Below, piece after piece: positions 1-11,900 of a stretch of DNA of 64,000 nucleotides. The number at the start of each line of letters is the position of its first letter. Position 1 is the first letter of the stretch. The stretch comes from Watersipora subatra (taxonomy: Eukaryota; Bryozoa; Gymnolaemata; Cheilostomatida; Watersiporidae). Below the pieces are notes generated by a model, which saw only the letters and a program-made list of their open reading frames with translations, had not been told where the DNA came from and did not search any database. The stretch is from the NCBI RefSeq assembly GCF_963576615.1, contig NC_088712.1, forward strand, positions 56,628,010 to 56,692,009. The letters run 5' to 3'. A program made the translations under genes and the position numbers.

Positions 1-420
1 ATCTGTATTCATAAGCAGTATACAATGATAGTTGTGCTCCTCAGCGTTGCCCAGGTAATAAAAAGTCTTTGGTCAGAAAATTGATTTGTATTTAACATAT
101 AACAACATTTGCCATTCTAACTTTCAAACTACATGTCATGAGAAAAGTGTTGTGGTGTAATTGAAATAAATTAAAAGAGTAAATAAAAGCAACTGTAAAA
201 GTTTTCAAACTTTGTCAAACAAATTTTAAACTTCATATCATGAGGAAAATGTTTCGTGCAGGTCAAATAAATTAAAAAAAATAAAACACCTATAAAAAGG
301 TTTAGATGTAAATGTAAAATAATTAGCAAGTAATAGCTAAATTAAGTCAGCTTTGCTACGATTACAATAAAAGATGATTCGGTAATGATGCAATAAATAT
401 GAACTGAGAAAACAAAATAA
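1..420 (+). repeat. Dispersed repeat, family R, copy 1
   Basis: This stretch aligns by eye with 60855-61230, and in reverse with about 8255-8455. All copies share a head close to CCCGGCATTGCTTGGGTAAT followed by AAAAAGTCTTT, then AACATATAACAACATTTG, CATGAGAAAAGTGTT and AAATAATTAGCAAGTA blocks. There is no convincing coding content. It is an interspersed repeat of unknown class; the left end may lie outside the window. Confidence 0.7.
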
Positions 421-1010
421 AAATCCTGAATATGTAAGCTCTTTCCATAGAGATGATATAATTGTCCACATGAGACGAATTGGCCTTGACCCCAGATATA
501 GTAATGGAACCTTACAAAAAATATTTCTTAACAGGAGCATCGTAAGCCTGGCCGCATTGGTAAAATAATCAGCATGCACTATAGCTATAGCTGGAATGAC
601 AGATCTACAGGTCCACAGACATACTTTAAAAAATATATGTGATATATGTAATATACATATTTATATATATATGCAGTGTATATATATATAGAAGAAGCAC
701 ATATGAAAAGGTGGAAGGCATTTTGTCTCTTACTTCTGAGGCTTCCCTGTATATCACTGTTTTCATGATGCGCAAGTTTGAACCAATCTGCAAGCCATCT
801 GCATCATAGAAGCAGCATAAATCCCCAAGCTAAACGGGTTTTGCTACTCTCACATCTTTATCAGATATTTCTTCCTTGCGATTGACGGAGTCGGCACTTG
901 CAAATGTGTTACATTAAAATACTGTGCAAGCTATTCCATTCTAAACATTTTCACAATTCATTCGTTTTTATTTTGATTCCGATTGGGCTAATGTTTGGTA
1001 TGCTGCTAAG

Positions 1011-1083
1011 CGTGAAAAGACTGTGTCGCTATTTATTGACCTGCAGGGTCAATTATTAGCGACACAGTCTCATCTTTTCACCT
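1011..1083. repeat. Inverted repeat (hairpin)
   Basis: GTGAAAAGACTGTGTCGCT is followed after a short spacer by AGCGACACAGTCT and CTTTTCAC. The two arms are nearly complementary around a GACCTGCAGGGTC centre. It looks like a small fold-back MITE or its remnant. Nothing else was recognised in 420-1010 apart from ATATAT runs near 650-690. Confidence 0.65.
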
Positions 1084-1434
1084 AAGCCGTGCGGTGTCAT
1101 TAAATGGCGGTGTGTGACCGTCTATTGAAACACTTGATTGCACAGTAACTCACAGGCCTGTATTCCCTGGTTGCAAGATGGGGCTGCAAATGTTAGGCAA
1201 CTGGTTATGAACACCTTTGGGTTTGGGGGCGGTGTAAGCCCCCCATCGGGGTTCGGAAGCTCTAGACCTTCTAAGCATCAACAACCCCCAAAGTATGCAT
1301 AAATGCAATCCATTGTAAGCGTCAAAATCTACATAAGTATATTGTTTATGGTTTATGTTAGGTTTATTCAACGGATGGTATAAAACTCATGACACTACAG
1401 ATTTCTGTAAAGGACATTGACAGAAAAAGAGCTA

Positions 1435-1692
1435 TTACTTATTTACTGCAATAGCTCTTGTTCTGTCAATGTGTCCATGGCAGAAATCTTTCACAGCTGA
1501 TTCTGCATCTATTAGAACATCTTTATATATATGTAATATTAGAAGATTATTTAGACGAGTCTGCCTCGTAGTCCTCCTCACCGACGTTTTGATTCGCTTC
1601 AATGCAGAAAAGGATCTCTCACTCACTGCATTAGTAACAAGCAAAACCAATACTAGATTAGTGAGCCTCTCCATTTCATCGCTAGAGCGCAA
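1435..1692 (-). pseudogene. hAT transposase C-terminal dimerisation fragment
   Basis: The minus-strand frame of 85 residues contains TNAVSERSFSALKRIKT, then TRLNNLLILHIYKD. This is the conserved C-terminal hAT dimerisation region (pattern NAxSERxFSALKRIKT, then RLNxLxxL). Only this last ~85 residues remain; the catalytic part is absent, so it is a non-functional remnant inside the 1153-1902 element. The coding tail is repeated in inverted orientation at 1400-1436 versus 1450-1488, so the 3' end folds back on itself. Confidence 0.75.
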
Positions 1693-1785
1693 CTAGCGCT
1701 AGTTGCGTTAGCGTTAGAGCAACTAGCGCTAACTAACACTAATTGCACTAGCACTTGCGCTAGAGCTAGTTGATCAGTTGTTGAA
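1687..1785. repeat. Low-complexity ACTAGCGCTAGT cluster
   Basis: Repeated short palindromic words such as AACTAGCGCTAGTT and GCGCTA fill this stretch inside the hAT remnant. No gene is seen. Confidence 0.55.
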
Positions 1786-4003
1786 AATTCCAAGTGAATG
1801 AGCTTATACTGCAATTCTTAGTACTTAGCCGCCAAAGTTCATTAAAAGGATGGGGCGGCTCAGCCGCCCAGCCACCCAGCCACCACAGGGAATACGGGCC
1901 TGGTAACTCAACTCGTGCACAACTCTAAATGAGCATCATGAGTGTCATAAAAACATAGTAACATAGTTTAGGTAAGGAAAGGTAAAGGAAGCTCGCCTTC
2001 ACCGCAGGCCTGGCGGGTCTCTTTGTTCTCTGGCGGTTTAAACAAACCAAGTCTAGAGCCAAGTCAAAAGTCAGCATAAACTTATAGGGCCATCTAGATC
2101 CAATTCAAGTATTTCGGCATCTCAGAAACAGTTTCTACAATCAAGAAGACACAATTGATAATCGTAAGGAGTCAGAACTAATAACATTAGTATGAGACTT
2201 TTGTTGTTGCTGGTAGGACTGCCTTCATTTCCTCAATATTCTCAAAACATTTCTCCAGTGTTGGATTATTTACCAAAAACCTCTTGATCGTAGAGTATCT
2301 TGCAAGCAGTTGTGGTTTTGCGATTCTTGATTCAATGAGGGTTTTTTATACTGGGTGTTGCAGACTACTTTGATTAGTATATTACAATTGTCTTTCTGCT
2401 AATATTTTCTAGTATCTCTGGTTTTCTTGTTCTAAACTACTTCATTGCCTTTGCTACACTTAATCTTCATCCTAAAACCTGGTGAGTGTGTGCACTACAT
2501 AATTTTCAGATCTATTAGGTAGACAATAAATCCATCCTGATCTACAGATAATTACCTCCTTGGTCGCTATTACTTTTGTAGTATATCTCCAGCCACCATT
2601 GAAGTTGTTTTTGAGGAGCTGCTGTTTATAAAAATGCTACTGAAGCATAGCAAGCTCTCACCACAGATGGTTGTTTTTATAACTGTAGTTTGTAGAGTAC
2701 TACCACCTGTATGATGACCAAAAGTTTTTGCAATGTAACACAATAATATTTCTCCTCAGGAAAGATAGTGATGGACTGTTTGGAGACCAGTAGTTCATGT
2801 TTGACTTGCTCTTAAAGTTTGGTTTCCATATCGAATGCGAAACTCCTGCAGTGATCTCGTGCAGAAAAACACTTGCGGCACTAAGCTCAACGGCTAATGT
2901 TCACATAAAGCTGCGTTGCTGGTGATTGCATAAAAAATGGCAGCTAGCCATGCTGTCTCGAATGTGCTGACTTTCACATGTACAGTCCATTTTGGGAAGG
3001 CTTTGCCTGCGGCTTTTCGCAAAAGTTGAACACTGCTGAACTATTGTGTTGGCCGCGCCAGCTACTCGCGGAACACGGGGCGTAGAATTACATTTTACCG
3101 CTGAGAGCACTGTGATGCTGTAGCCAGTTCTTGCGACATATTTGGAAACCAGGCTTAAGAGTAGATGGCTGCAAGGCTTATTTTATTGACAGCTGCACCC
3201 AGACTGAACTGTAGCTAATAGTCAGTGTGAGCTAGAACAGATGCAGTCACTTGATATCCTTTAGTGCTTGCTTCGGATGCTTACTGTCATTCTAGGCACT
3301 AACTAAAGGAACTGTTCTGTAAGCACAGTGGAATCAGAGGTTGCTCTGCTCTGGAATACTTGCAGATGAGTTGTCTGTGGCAATTATCAGCACCCATGAA
3401 GGCTCAGACACCTTGTAAAAGTATGTTTTAGGGCCTCCTTTTTTTGAAGAGCTATGTCGCGCTCTTCTGGCAAACAAGTTGGATTTTTGGTTTCGAGCCG
3501 AAGGTGGGCTTTTTTCAACTCATGGATACTTTCCTCAGTCTGCATATGTGAGTGTCTGGGTCTAGGGCAACTGCAATGATGTTGTTTAAATAGACTGCAG
3601 AGTTCCCAGAGTTTCTTGGGTCGTCTGTCTGTTTCTAGATTGCACAACATTTAAAGATGAACTTACACAAAAATATTAGTACATTTTATTAAAAAGTATG
3701 AGTCATTTTCTATCATTTGCGATTGTTCTTTGATGTTCAAGGTGATCTGATAGCCAGGATATTTTAAGATTAAAACCGATAAAACTCTATCGTAGTTAAA
3801 ATACTCAGACCAAGTGAAATGCAACTATAACGTCTATATTTGCAAAGAGACTGACAGAATGGAGACACGTAATGCAGTCACATTAGCCGGTATCAACTAT
3901 CGCAACAACAACAACTAATGAGATCATTTCGCACATATTTTTCTCCTTAGCGTTTTTATAGTGATCAAGTTTTGTTGAGGTTAATCCTGGCCAGCAGATC
4001 ACC

Positions 4004-4213
4004 TCAAACATTAACACCAATTACAAATAATAAAAAATACTGATACTTTCTAACAAAATTTCCAAAAATTTTATTTAAGTTTATCTTCAAGGCCAAAGTA
4101 GCGAAAATGGTGAGGGAGAGTGGCGCTATGAACTCTTCTATGGCTTCCAACTGTTTGAAATCAAGTGAGGAGTGAAAGCTGCAAGCATATACTAAATGGA
4201 ACAAAAAGTACAT
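4004..4213 (-). other. Unrecognised antisense reading frame, conserved in both duplicates
   Basis: A 69-residue minus-strand frame (…FATLALKINLNKIFGNF…) has a counterpart at 45074-45403 (…[17 protein letters not shown]…). Other minus-strand stretches in 2200-3650 are also shared between copies. I do not recognise a family. It may be a decayed mobile-element gene that was duplicated with the block; frame retention in both copies is weak evidence of coding. Confidence 0.25.
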
Positions 4214-5325
4214 AAAGAAAATGGCTGCAAATTCTCACAGAAACATAGGATGTTGAGACACAACATTTCTAACTTAATTGTCTCAGCAATCTTTACCAAT
4301 AATTGAAATTAAAATCAAAGTTATTAGGCAGTTTTTTTAATCACATGAAGCCCATTTTATTTTCAATAAATGTTTTGAATGAACTACAAATGAGTTTTTA
4401 TCTGCAGAAAGTAAAACACGTTAAACAATGTTTAGCTCACTATTGCTGATCTACACTAGTGATTTCGAACCAGTATGCTGGGCACACTAGCGTGTCATGA
4501 GAAATAGTCAGACAGGTCGTGGGAAGTTATCAATAACACGCCTCTTTTTAAGCTTCATTCATATTAGTATTGGTTGCTCTTCATTAATCTGCAAACTTTT
4601 GATTATAAAGCACAGAGAAGTACTTGAACAATTATTCTTTAGTAAAGGTATAATGTAGGTTGCTGCTTAGTGCAGTTTGTCAAAGTGCCAGTGTGCCAAT
4701 CATAATGCCATGGGTTCAAACTCCTTAAGAAAGAGTTTTTTTTCTCAAATTGGCATTATTATTCTGAGGCTTTGGGAGGTGGCTGAGAGCTTCATGTGTT
4801 TTTTGCTATTTCTGCTAGGATATCCAAGTTGTCTTCATTGAAACAAGAGCAGATTTTACACCGAGTGAACATATAAATGGAAGGAAAAACTGACTAATTT
4901 TATGTGTAACTGTATTAGAGTGTCATTCTGTATCATTTTGTTTAGTGGTGTGCCTTGAGTTTTGTAAATGTAAAGAGTGTGCTACGGCTCAAAGTAGGTT
5001 GAAGCTATTGATCTACACAATATTTGCAACCTAAAAGTTCTCTATTGTGTTGAGTGCTAATTAATACTATGCTTGCATTTTTAAATACAACAAGCAGAAA
5101 AAGTTTAATTCCTTTAGAAAGCTAATTACATTGGCTTCAAATTTTTAAAACCAAATCAATGCATTTGCATCTACAGTATAGCATTTAATGTACCAAAGAG
5201 CTTCATGAAGTTTAATGCCGACGATTGGTTATTTCTCTGGGTTTCCATGAATTTCAATGCCAAAAACTCAAACAATAAAAATATTATGTTCCTTAATCTT
5301 TTGTACTATAAAAATAGACAAAAAG

Positions 5326-5408
5326 AGAGCACGATACAGGATTTGAACTCTGACCTAGCAGAATGGTAGACCTACACTCTCACAACTGCCCCACTCGGTC
5401 AGCCGTTT
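5326..5408 (-). repeat. tRNA-derived SINE head (minus strand)
   Basis: Read on the minus strand it has a box A-like TGACCGAGTGG and a box B-like AGTTCAAATCC about 50 bases apart, as in a Leu/Ser-type tRNA with degenerate stems. It most likely is a SINE head, not a working tRNA gene. Confidence 0.5.
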
Positions 5409-5520
5409 AAGATTTCCGAATAACTGTGCAAAGACTCATTACTAATGCCAATCTTTTACTGCTCACTAAACTACCATGGTACTAGTATGCATATAATTTC
5501 TGACTTCTTTGTGCTTGTAG

Positions 5521-5910
5521 GAAACGAAGTTAGATTGTCCATAGAGACATTCGGGTACCCTGGAACCTTCTACAGAGATGAGCGGATAAAAATATCATGC
5601 GCGGCTATTGGAGAGTCTGAAGTTACAGCTGTGTACTTGGTCAATGGGGATAATGTGGCTAGCCCTAGAACTGCTTGCCGTTATGACGTTAATACCAACA
5701 AATGGCTACCTGTTAATGAGCTGCTTATAACAAAGATATCCGCACTCACAGAAGCATACTGTCAACTTGTTGCAGCTTCTGCCCCTCCATATGTTTTCTC
5801 TTTAATAGGAACTGTTTCAACAGAGCTGCTTGGTATTAGCTTCAAATGCTTCGCTGAGTTCTCTTCTCAGCGTGCCAGCTCTATCACCGTGCGTGTCTCG
5901 ACTATTCAAG
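5521..5910 (+). CDS. Extra Ig exon present only in copy 1
   Basis: The 390-bp exon is phase 1 on both sides, with acceptor GTGCTTGTAG and donor GTGAGT. It encodes about 129 residues with candidate disulphide cysteines in ISCAAIG and FKCFAEF and a V-type-like length. In copy 2 the matching genomic segment (about 4790-6440 here) is deleted, so that paralog has one Ig domain fewer. Phase symmetry means its loss keeps the frame. Confidence 0.75.
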
Positions 5911-8900
5911 GTGAGTTTGTTTTTAGATTTTTCTTTATTTTTCTCGTAATGTAATGAGAGTACTTTTTATTTCTGCATGTCTAAATTTCAGTGTTTGTCT
6001 GTTTGTTGATCCATTGCCAAGTGTCCAGTGAGAGATCATCACGTGTAACATAACGATTATTAAACTGTCTTCAGACATTACTATTATTATAGCAAGATTT
6101 AGACCAGATTAAGTTATTTATTTGTATCAAATTTATTGGGTAATTATTTTATTAATATCAATTCGGGCATTCAGCTAGTTGTATAAACTTAATGTTTCTA
6201 ACATGTATGTTTCTTAAATGTATGTATAAACTTATAGTTTCTAACATTTATTTTTATATTTTCTTCTTGTCGTCTTGCCTATTGGTTGGTTTGCAAGTTA
6301 TTAAAATGATAAGAATATTCAATTGTTCATAAAATTACTCCAACAAGCAAAAAATAAATTTTATACTTACTCAATTTGTTCTATATCTTGTCAAATTATT
6401 TCATTTTGCTATATGGAAATTCAAGTCTGACTATCTAATTTCGTCTGATAAGTTTGGAAGTTTTTTGCAAGCTTTCATTTTAAGAAGTGCTCCTTTTATT
6501 TTCGCTTCCATTAACCAATATGCGCAATTTTCTGAGCTCCATAGCTCCCCTTTAACATGTTTTGTGACATATTTCAGTATTACATGTACGTCATCTTAAA
6601 AAAATCTAATCCGCTTGAACAGCCGGTATTTTGAATTGTATTATATTTGTATTGAATTGCTTTGGTTGGGCTATAATGAATTTGAAAAGTCATAGACTCA
6701 ACATTAATGAGTATTTTTTACTTTTTCATAGTATTCTGTGCTCTAGTATATGTATTTGTCTTAGTGAATTTTATTAACTAATTCAAAAGTAAAAGGTCTT
6801 GCATTGGATAAAATTATGAAACAAGCGGAACTACATTATATCTAGATGTAAGTAATAGTTACAGCAACATATTAAAGTTTTTTGCAGTCAACTTTTTCAT
6901 GAGTTTACTTTTTGTTTTTGGTTAAGGCCTGAATTTTGACACAGTTTAAATTGGAAGTTTAATGGCTGACCACGATTGACTTCAATGAATATTAAAATCT
7001 GTAAACCAGAATTTCCCAGCCTTGAGAATTCTAACATTGAGTCACGATCGAGCTGGCTCACCTCTACTTCCTCTCATCACTAAACAAATTTATCTCAAAA
7101 GGTTTTCTATTATGAAGTTGCTATTAGGTTAGAGTCTATAGAAGTAACTAGTGTTATGACAGTGGTATGTGCAGTGAAAGCACATCAAGTGAGCCAATAG
7201 GGCACAAGAATTTTGTTGTCCCAAAAAGTGAGCAATTGGAGAAGGTGATAGCGCGCTAGTTATAAAAGGTTGAGAGAATAGTTTTCCCAATCTCTAGCCA
7301 TGACTTTGAGCAGACAGACAGACAGACACAGCTCTCATTATAGTAAAGATTACAATTTATATGTGTAAGTCTGAATGTTTGTCTTTTTTCTTTTGTTTTT
7401 GGAAGTTTCTGTGTTTAGGAATAGAAATTCAAATCTAACAATGAAGAATCATGGGGTACTAAAATTGAACACACAGAGATTGCAACTTTAAGTATGCAAA
7501 TGTGCGAACCAAACCACAAGACTAAACCATTCTTATCTTATTTATCTATGGTAGCCTTATGGTGAATAAAGCCAAATATTTTTTGTTATGAATTAACATT
7601 AACTTTTGTGTTTGTTCTTCTTTCAAATTTTTTTTGTAGGCCATTTTATAATACATTGTTCATTTTTTTATTTGTAATTTTCAAATGTGCCATTTTAAAT
7701 TACAGTTAAGACTAAATTGTTGATTACAGTTAAAATTAAATGGAAGTTGTACCAATAAAGTGTAACTGTAAAAGCACAATGTCAGTCCTCAAATTTTAAT
7801 TATTGCAAAATGCAATCACTAGATATGGTAAAGCTGAAAAATATTCGCATGGACCTTCTCAATTATGAATTGCCTCTAAATTCTCTCTCTTTTCAGGCAG
7901 ACAAAGTACTCTCATACGCTCTACAGGTGTATTTAATTTTGACATCTCATTTTTATATTTGTGCCAGCATCATCAGGTACCAGTATCGTCATATTCAAAA
8001 TTGTGATGGATATATATGGGAAATAATTAGCAAGTAGTGGCTGGTGTAGGTACAAGAAGTAGGTGTATAAAAAGGTTACGATTTCTGCAGAAGCTATAGC
8101 TTCTGCAGAAATCGTAACCTTTTTATACACCTACTTCTTTGTACTCCTCGATATTATTATTTCAGCATAGTCATAAATTTTATTTTGGTATATCAGTTCG
8201 TTTTAATTGTATCAATATTAATTGCAATCATTGTAACAAAATTGTTTTTATCCAGCCACTACTTGCTAATTATTTCCCATTTAAACCCCTTTACAGTTGC
8301 TTTATTTTTCTCTTAATTTATTTTAAATGCACAACAAACTTTCCTCATGATATGAAATTTAAAAGTTATGCTGGTAAATGTTTCAAATGTTGAATAAAAA
8401 TAACTTTTCTGAGTAAAAACTTTTTATTAGTCAGGCAATGTCGGGCAATGTCGGGCATTCGACAATAATTTATTCATGAAGTGGGAAAGCAACTGAGTGG
8501 TGCATGTGCTAAGAGAGGTAGACGGGAAATCGGTGTACTTGAGTTTGATTCCTGTGTGAGACAATTTCCTTTTTTACCACTTTTACCGTGCCTTTGGACA
8601 GACGGATGGACCCTGCTACTATTATAGTAAAGATTGTGCATAATTATATTTTATTCCTGTAGGTTATTGACACACATGACAATCTCTCACAGCACGCACA
8701 ACTGCCAGGTTACTAGCTGTCATAATTTTTGCAGATATACCTAAGAAGTTGACGCTGAACAGTCCTGATAAAATAATTGAAGGTCAAGGGTTCACCTTTT
8801 CTTGCCAGTCTTCCGGAGGGAGTCCTGAATCTAATTTTTCCTATGGTTTGTAATGCAAATTAGTGGAGTAAGTGGTTGCACAGGCACTCACCCATCCAAT

Positions 8901-11900
8901 TGCACCAATCCTTTGAGTTTTAGTAGCTCTATAGAGGTAAATTTAATTAACAATTGTTCAATGCTTATAATGCTACAATATTATAATATTTTATTCTAAG
9001 TTGGGTTATTGTTGATACAAACAGCTTCTATTGACGCAAACAATAGCCTTAGAGCAAAAAGCTTTTTTAATGCTTCATAAAAATATATTGCTTTAATTTT
9101 TTCTTCATAAATCCTTGAAGCTGAGATAATAATTTTAAAGTATTCATTTACATTTTATTTTCAAATAAATCATTCTCATATTTCAACTAGCATAAATAGT
9201 TCTAATTACTGAATTTAGTTTAGTAATTCAGCAGTTTTATTTATTAGCTTGGCTTTTGAAAGTCACCACTTTCTCCTCCTTCAAAGTTTGTAATTAGAAT
9301 TTTCAAACTTTCCAAGTTTTAAAAATTAGAGTTCTAATTTTCAAACTGAGCAGCTCCGTATACTGGTACCATCGAACAGTTTTCCATACCACATACTATC
9401 ACGATATTTTTTTATTTAAATGCTTGAAGTATATTTCAAAAGCTGAATCTAAAACTTCTCATCGAGTTTTATTCAAATTTTATCTCAAAAAAATTTTATG
9501 TTAAATAATAATAAAAAAAATAAATTTCAGATTTTTTTAGAACTATTTAAGCAATATTCTTGAGTAACTTTTATTTTTAAATATAAATTAGCTAAGAGTT
9601 AAATTAATTCGATGTTATCAAAGAAACAACAGAATTAAATCATAAAAATACAGAACTACTAAATATTAGTCTCTCCACTGAATATCATTTAAAAACTATA
9701 GTTGTTTTTTTAGAAAAAGACTTAAAAATTGATCTTCAGTTACAATGAAATACATATTTTATATGCTACATGTAACTGTTTTTTTAATCATTTAACAGGT
9801 GTATTATTACAACATTTCAGCATATTAAGTCACGGGTCGTTTGAAGGCTCTGACTACATCTTGTGTGTTATGATGTATGATGCAATACTAAAAATATAAG
9901 CAACTCTTTTCAAATTCTACAGAGGTCTTGAGAGGAAATGAGGTAGTTGGGACAACCAATACATACGCCCCTGTTATAGAGGATAGAGGAGGGGTGACCT
10001 TGAGATGTAAGGACACAACTCATTCAGCTCTGGAGCATGTCTACCCTGATGTAATCGTTAAAACCAAAAACAAGATGCCTCACTGTAAGTTTAAATTATT
10101 GCTTTAAGTTAAATTATATAACGAAGTGTTGCTGAACTTGATTTCTATTAATAATGTCATCAAACTGAGTTTGATCAATCTCTAAATATGATGTTCAGTG
10201 ACCAATTACTACTATTAATAACTTTTATTATTATTGGTAATAACTATTATTATTGTTAATAACTATTATTATTATTGTTAATAACTATTATTATTAATAA
10301 CTATTATTATTATTGTTAATAACTATTACTATTATTAATAGCTATTATTATTGTTAATTACTTTTTTATTATTATGATTGCTATTATTATTATTATAGAA
10401 ATATGCCTTCACAACCGAGTGATTGGTAGTAAGTGAGTCTAGGTCTTAACTTAAAGCCGACTAGGTTATATCACTTTCATGATTTTCTTAAAACATTATT
10501 ATTTAACTATTGTTACATGATTATTATTACATTATTACCATTATTGATCTTTCTTAGCTTTTTGTCTGGTAATATACTGGTATCCGGTAAGGTCCCCTTC
10601 CTTCAGATATCCATTACTTCCGTAATGTCCTCGCAGATCCCAACAGAGCAGACAACCGCGCTTTGTCTATAATCTCTTTTCCCATTTCCAGCTTCCCTAA
10701 TTCCTCCCTTAGATTTTCCTTTGCCCACGCACTCCAATCACAACAGGTAGCACATTTACCAACATCTTCCACAGTTTTCCTATCTTTCTAAAAAAATTAT
10801 TATTATTCAAATTGTTAAAATTGTTATTATTTTTATTACACCAAAAACTATTATTTGGTTTCCTTTTTATAACAATTTAGTCATTATTAGACCCTTACCC
10901 TCTAAATCAGGCATGTCCAACATGAAGCCCTGAGGGCGCACCCAGTCTTCGGCTTGGATTTTTGTGGCCCCCGAAGGCCAGAATATTTACAAAAAATATT
11001 TACGAGTTTATCTCTGTTCTTAGGTTATAGTTAGCGGACACCGCAGTTATGGGTAGTGCGCATAAAAATACACCAACTAATAATATTGAAATTTTCGAAT
11101 TCCTTATTTGGTTTTTAGAAATTCTCTTACAGCTTTTATTTCTATTAGCTGATTGAACATCTCAAACGGGAATCTCCAATCTGACCTGAGGAATGCTCTG
11201 CGGCTTGCTGGATGCTAGCTCAATACGTATTGCTCAGTTACAATTATGGTCACATGCAGGAAGGTTTCAATATAGGTATTCAATAGCAGTTGGAAATCGC
11301 AATACTTTATCAAATACCACGGAGAGAGCCAAGCAATCTGCGTCATATGCAACCAAATATTTGCTGTGCTCAAAGAGTACAACATAAGGCAGCTCTATAC
11401 AACTCGTCATAGCGCATATGAGTAGAGCTGGAACGAGACAAAGGAATACCAGGTCGGGCCAGGCTCCGGGTCAGCAATGAGGGCCAAGATCGAGTTGGGC
11501 CGGGTCAGCACGCGCGATTTTGTTATTCATTTACGGTTGAGAGATAGTTCTATTACAGCCTAATGTTGTGACATGAATAAACTAAGATAAAAAAACCTAT
11601 TATCACACCAATCAATATATTTTGTGGCTTGGTTTGTAAATGCAATCTACAATTTATGGCTAGACATTCGTGGATCAATGCTAATCAATTTGTGATAGAT
11701 TAATGGCATGGCTTTGGCTACAGTTTTTATTACAGATTTTATTTTCGACTCTGCTATTATAATCAACAAGAAGAAATTAGTTAAATACTTTACAAATATA
11801 GAAATACATAACCCAGCATAGTGGAAAGCAAAAATCCATCACTTCCCTAAAACTTCTGGTATTAGTGAAAAAAACTAAAATAAAATAAATTTGCTGGATT

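Larger units (their letters stand above)
1153..1902. mobile_element. Short hAT element with 8-bp target duplication
   Basis: The left end CAGGCCTGTATTCCCTG is mirrored by CAGGGAATACGGGCCTG at the right end, giving 17-bp terminal inverted repeats with one mismatch. The element is flanked by a perfect 8-bp direct repeat GTAACTCA (1145-1152 and 1903-1910), the hallmark of hAT insertions. At 750 bp it is a deletion derivative holding only the last part of a transposase (1435-1692, minus strand). Confidence 0.85.

Noticed and set aside
1..2085. End of an additional receptor copy to the left, suggested by family R similarity to intron 7 of copy 2
   Set aside because: Only the dispersed repeat is shared; no exon 7 or 8 sequence follows it.
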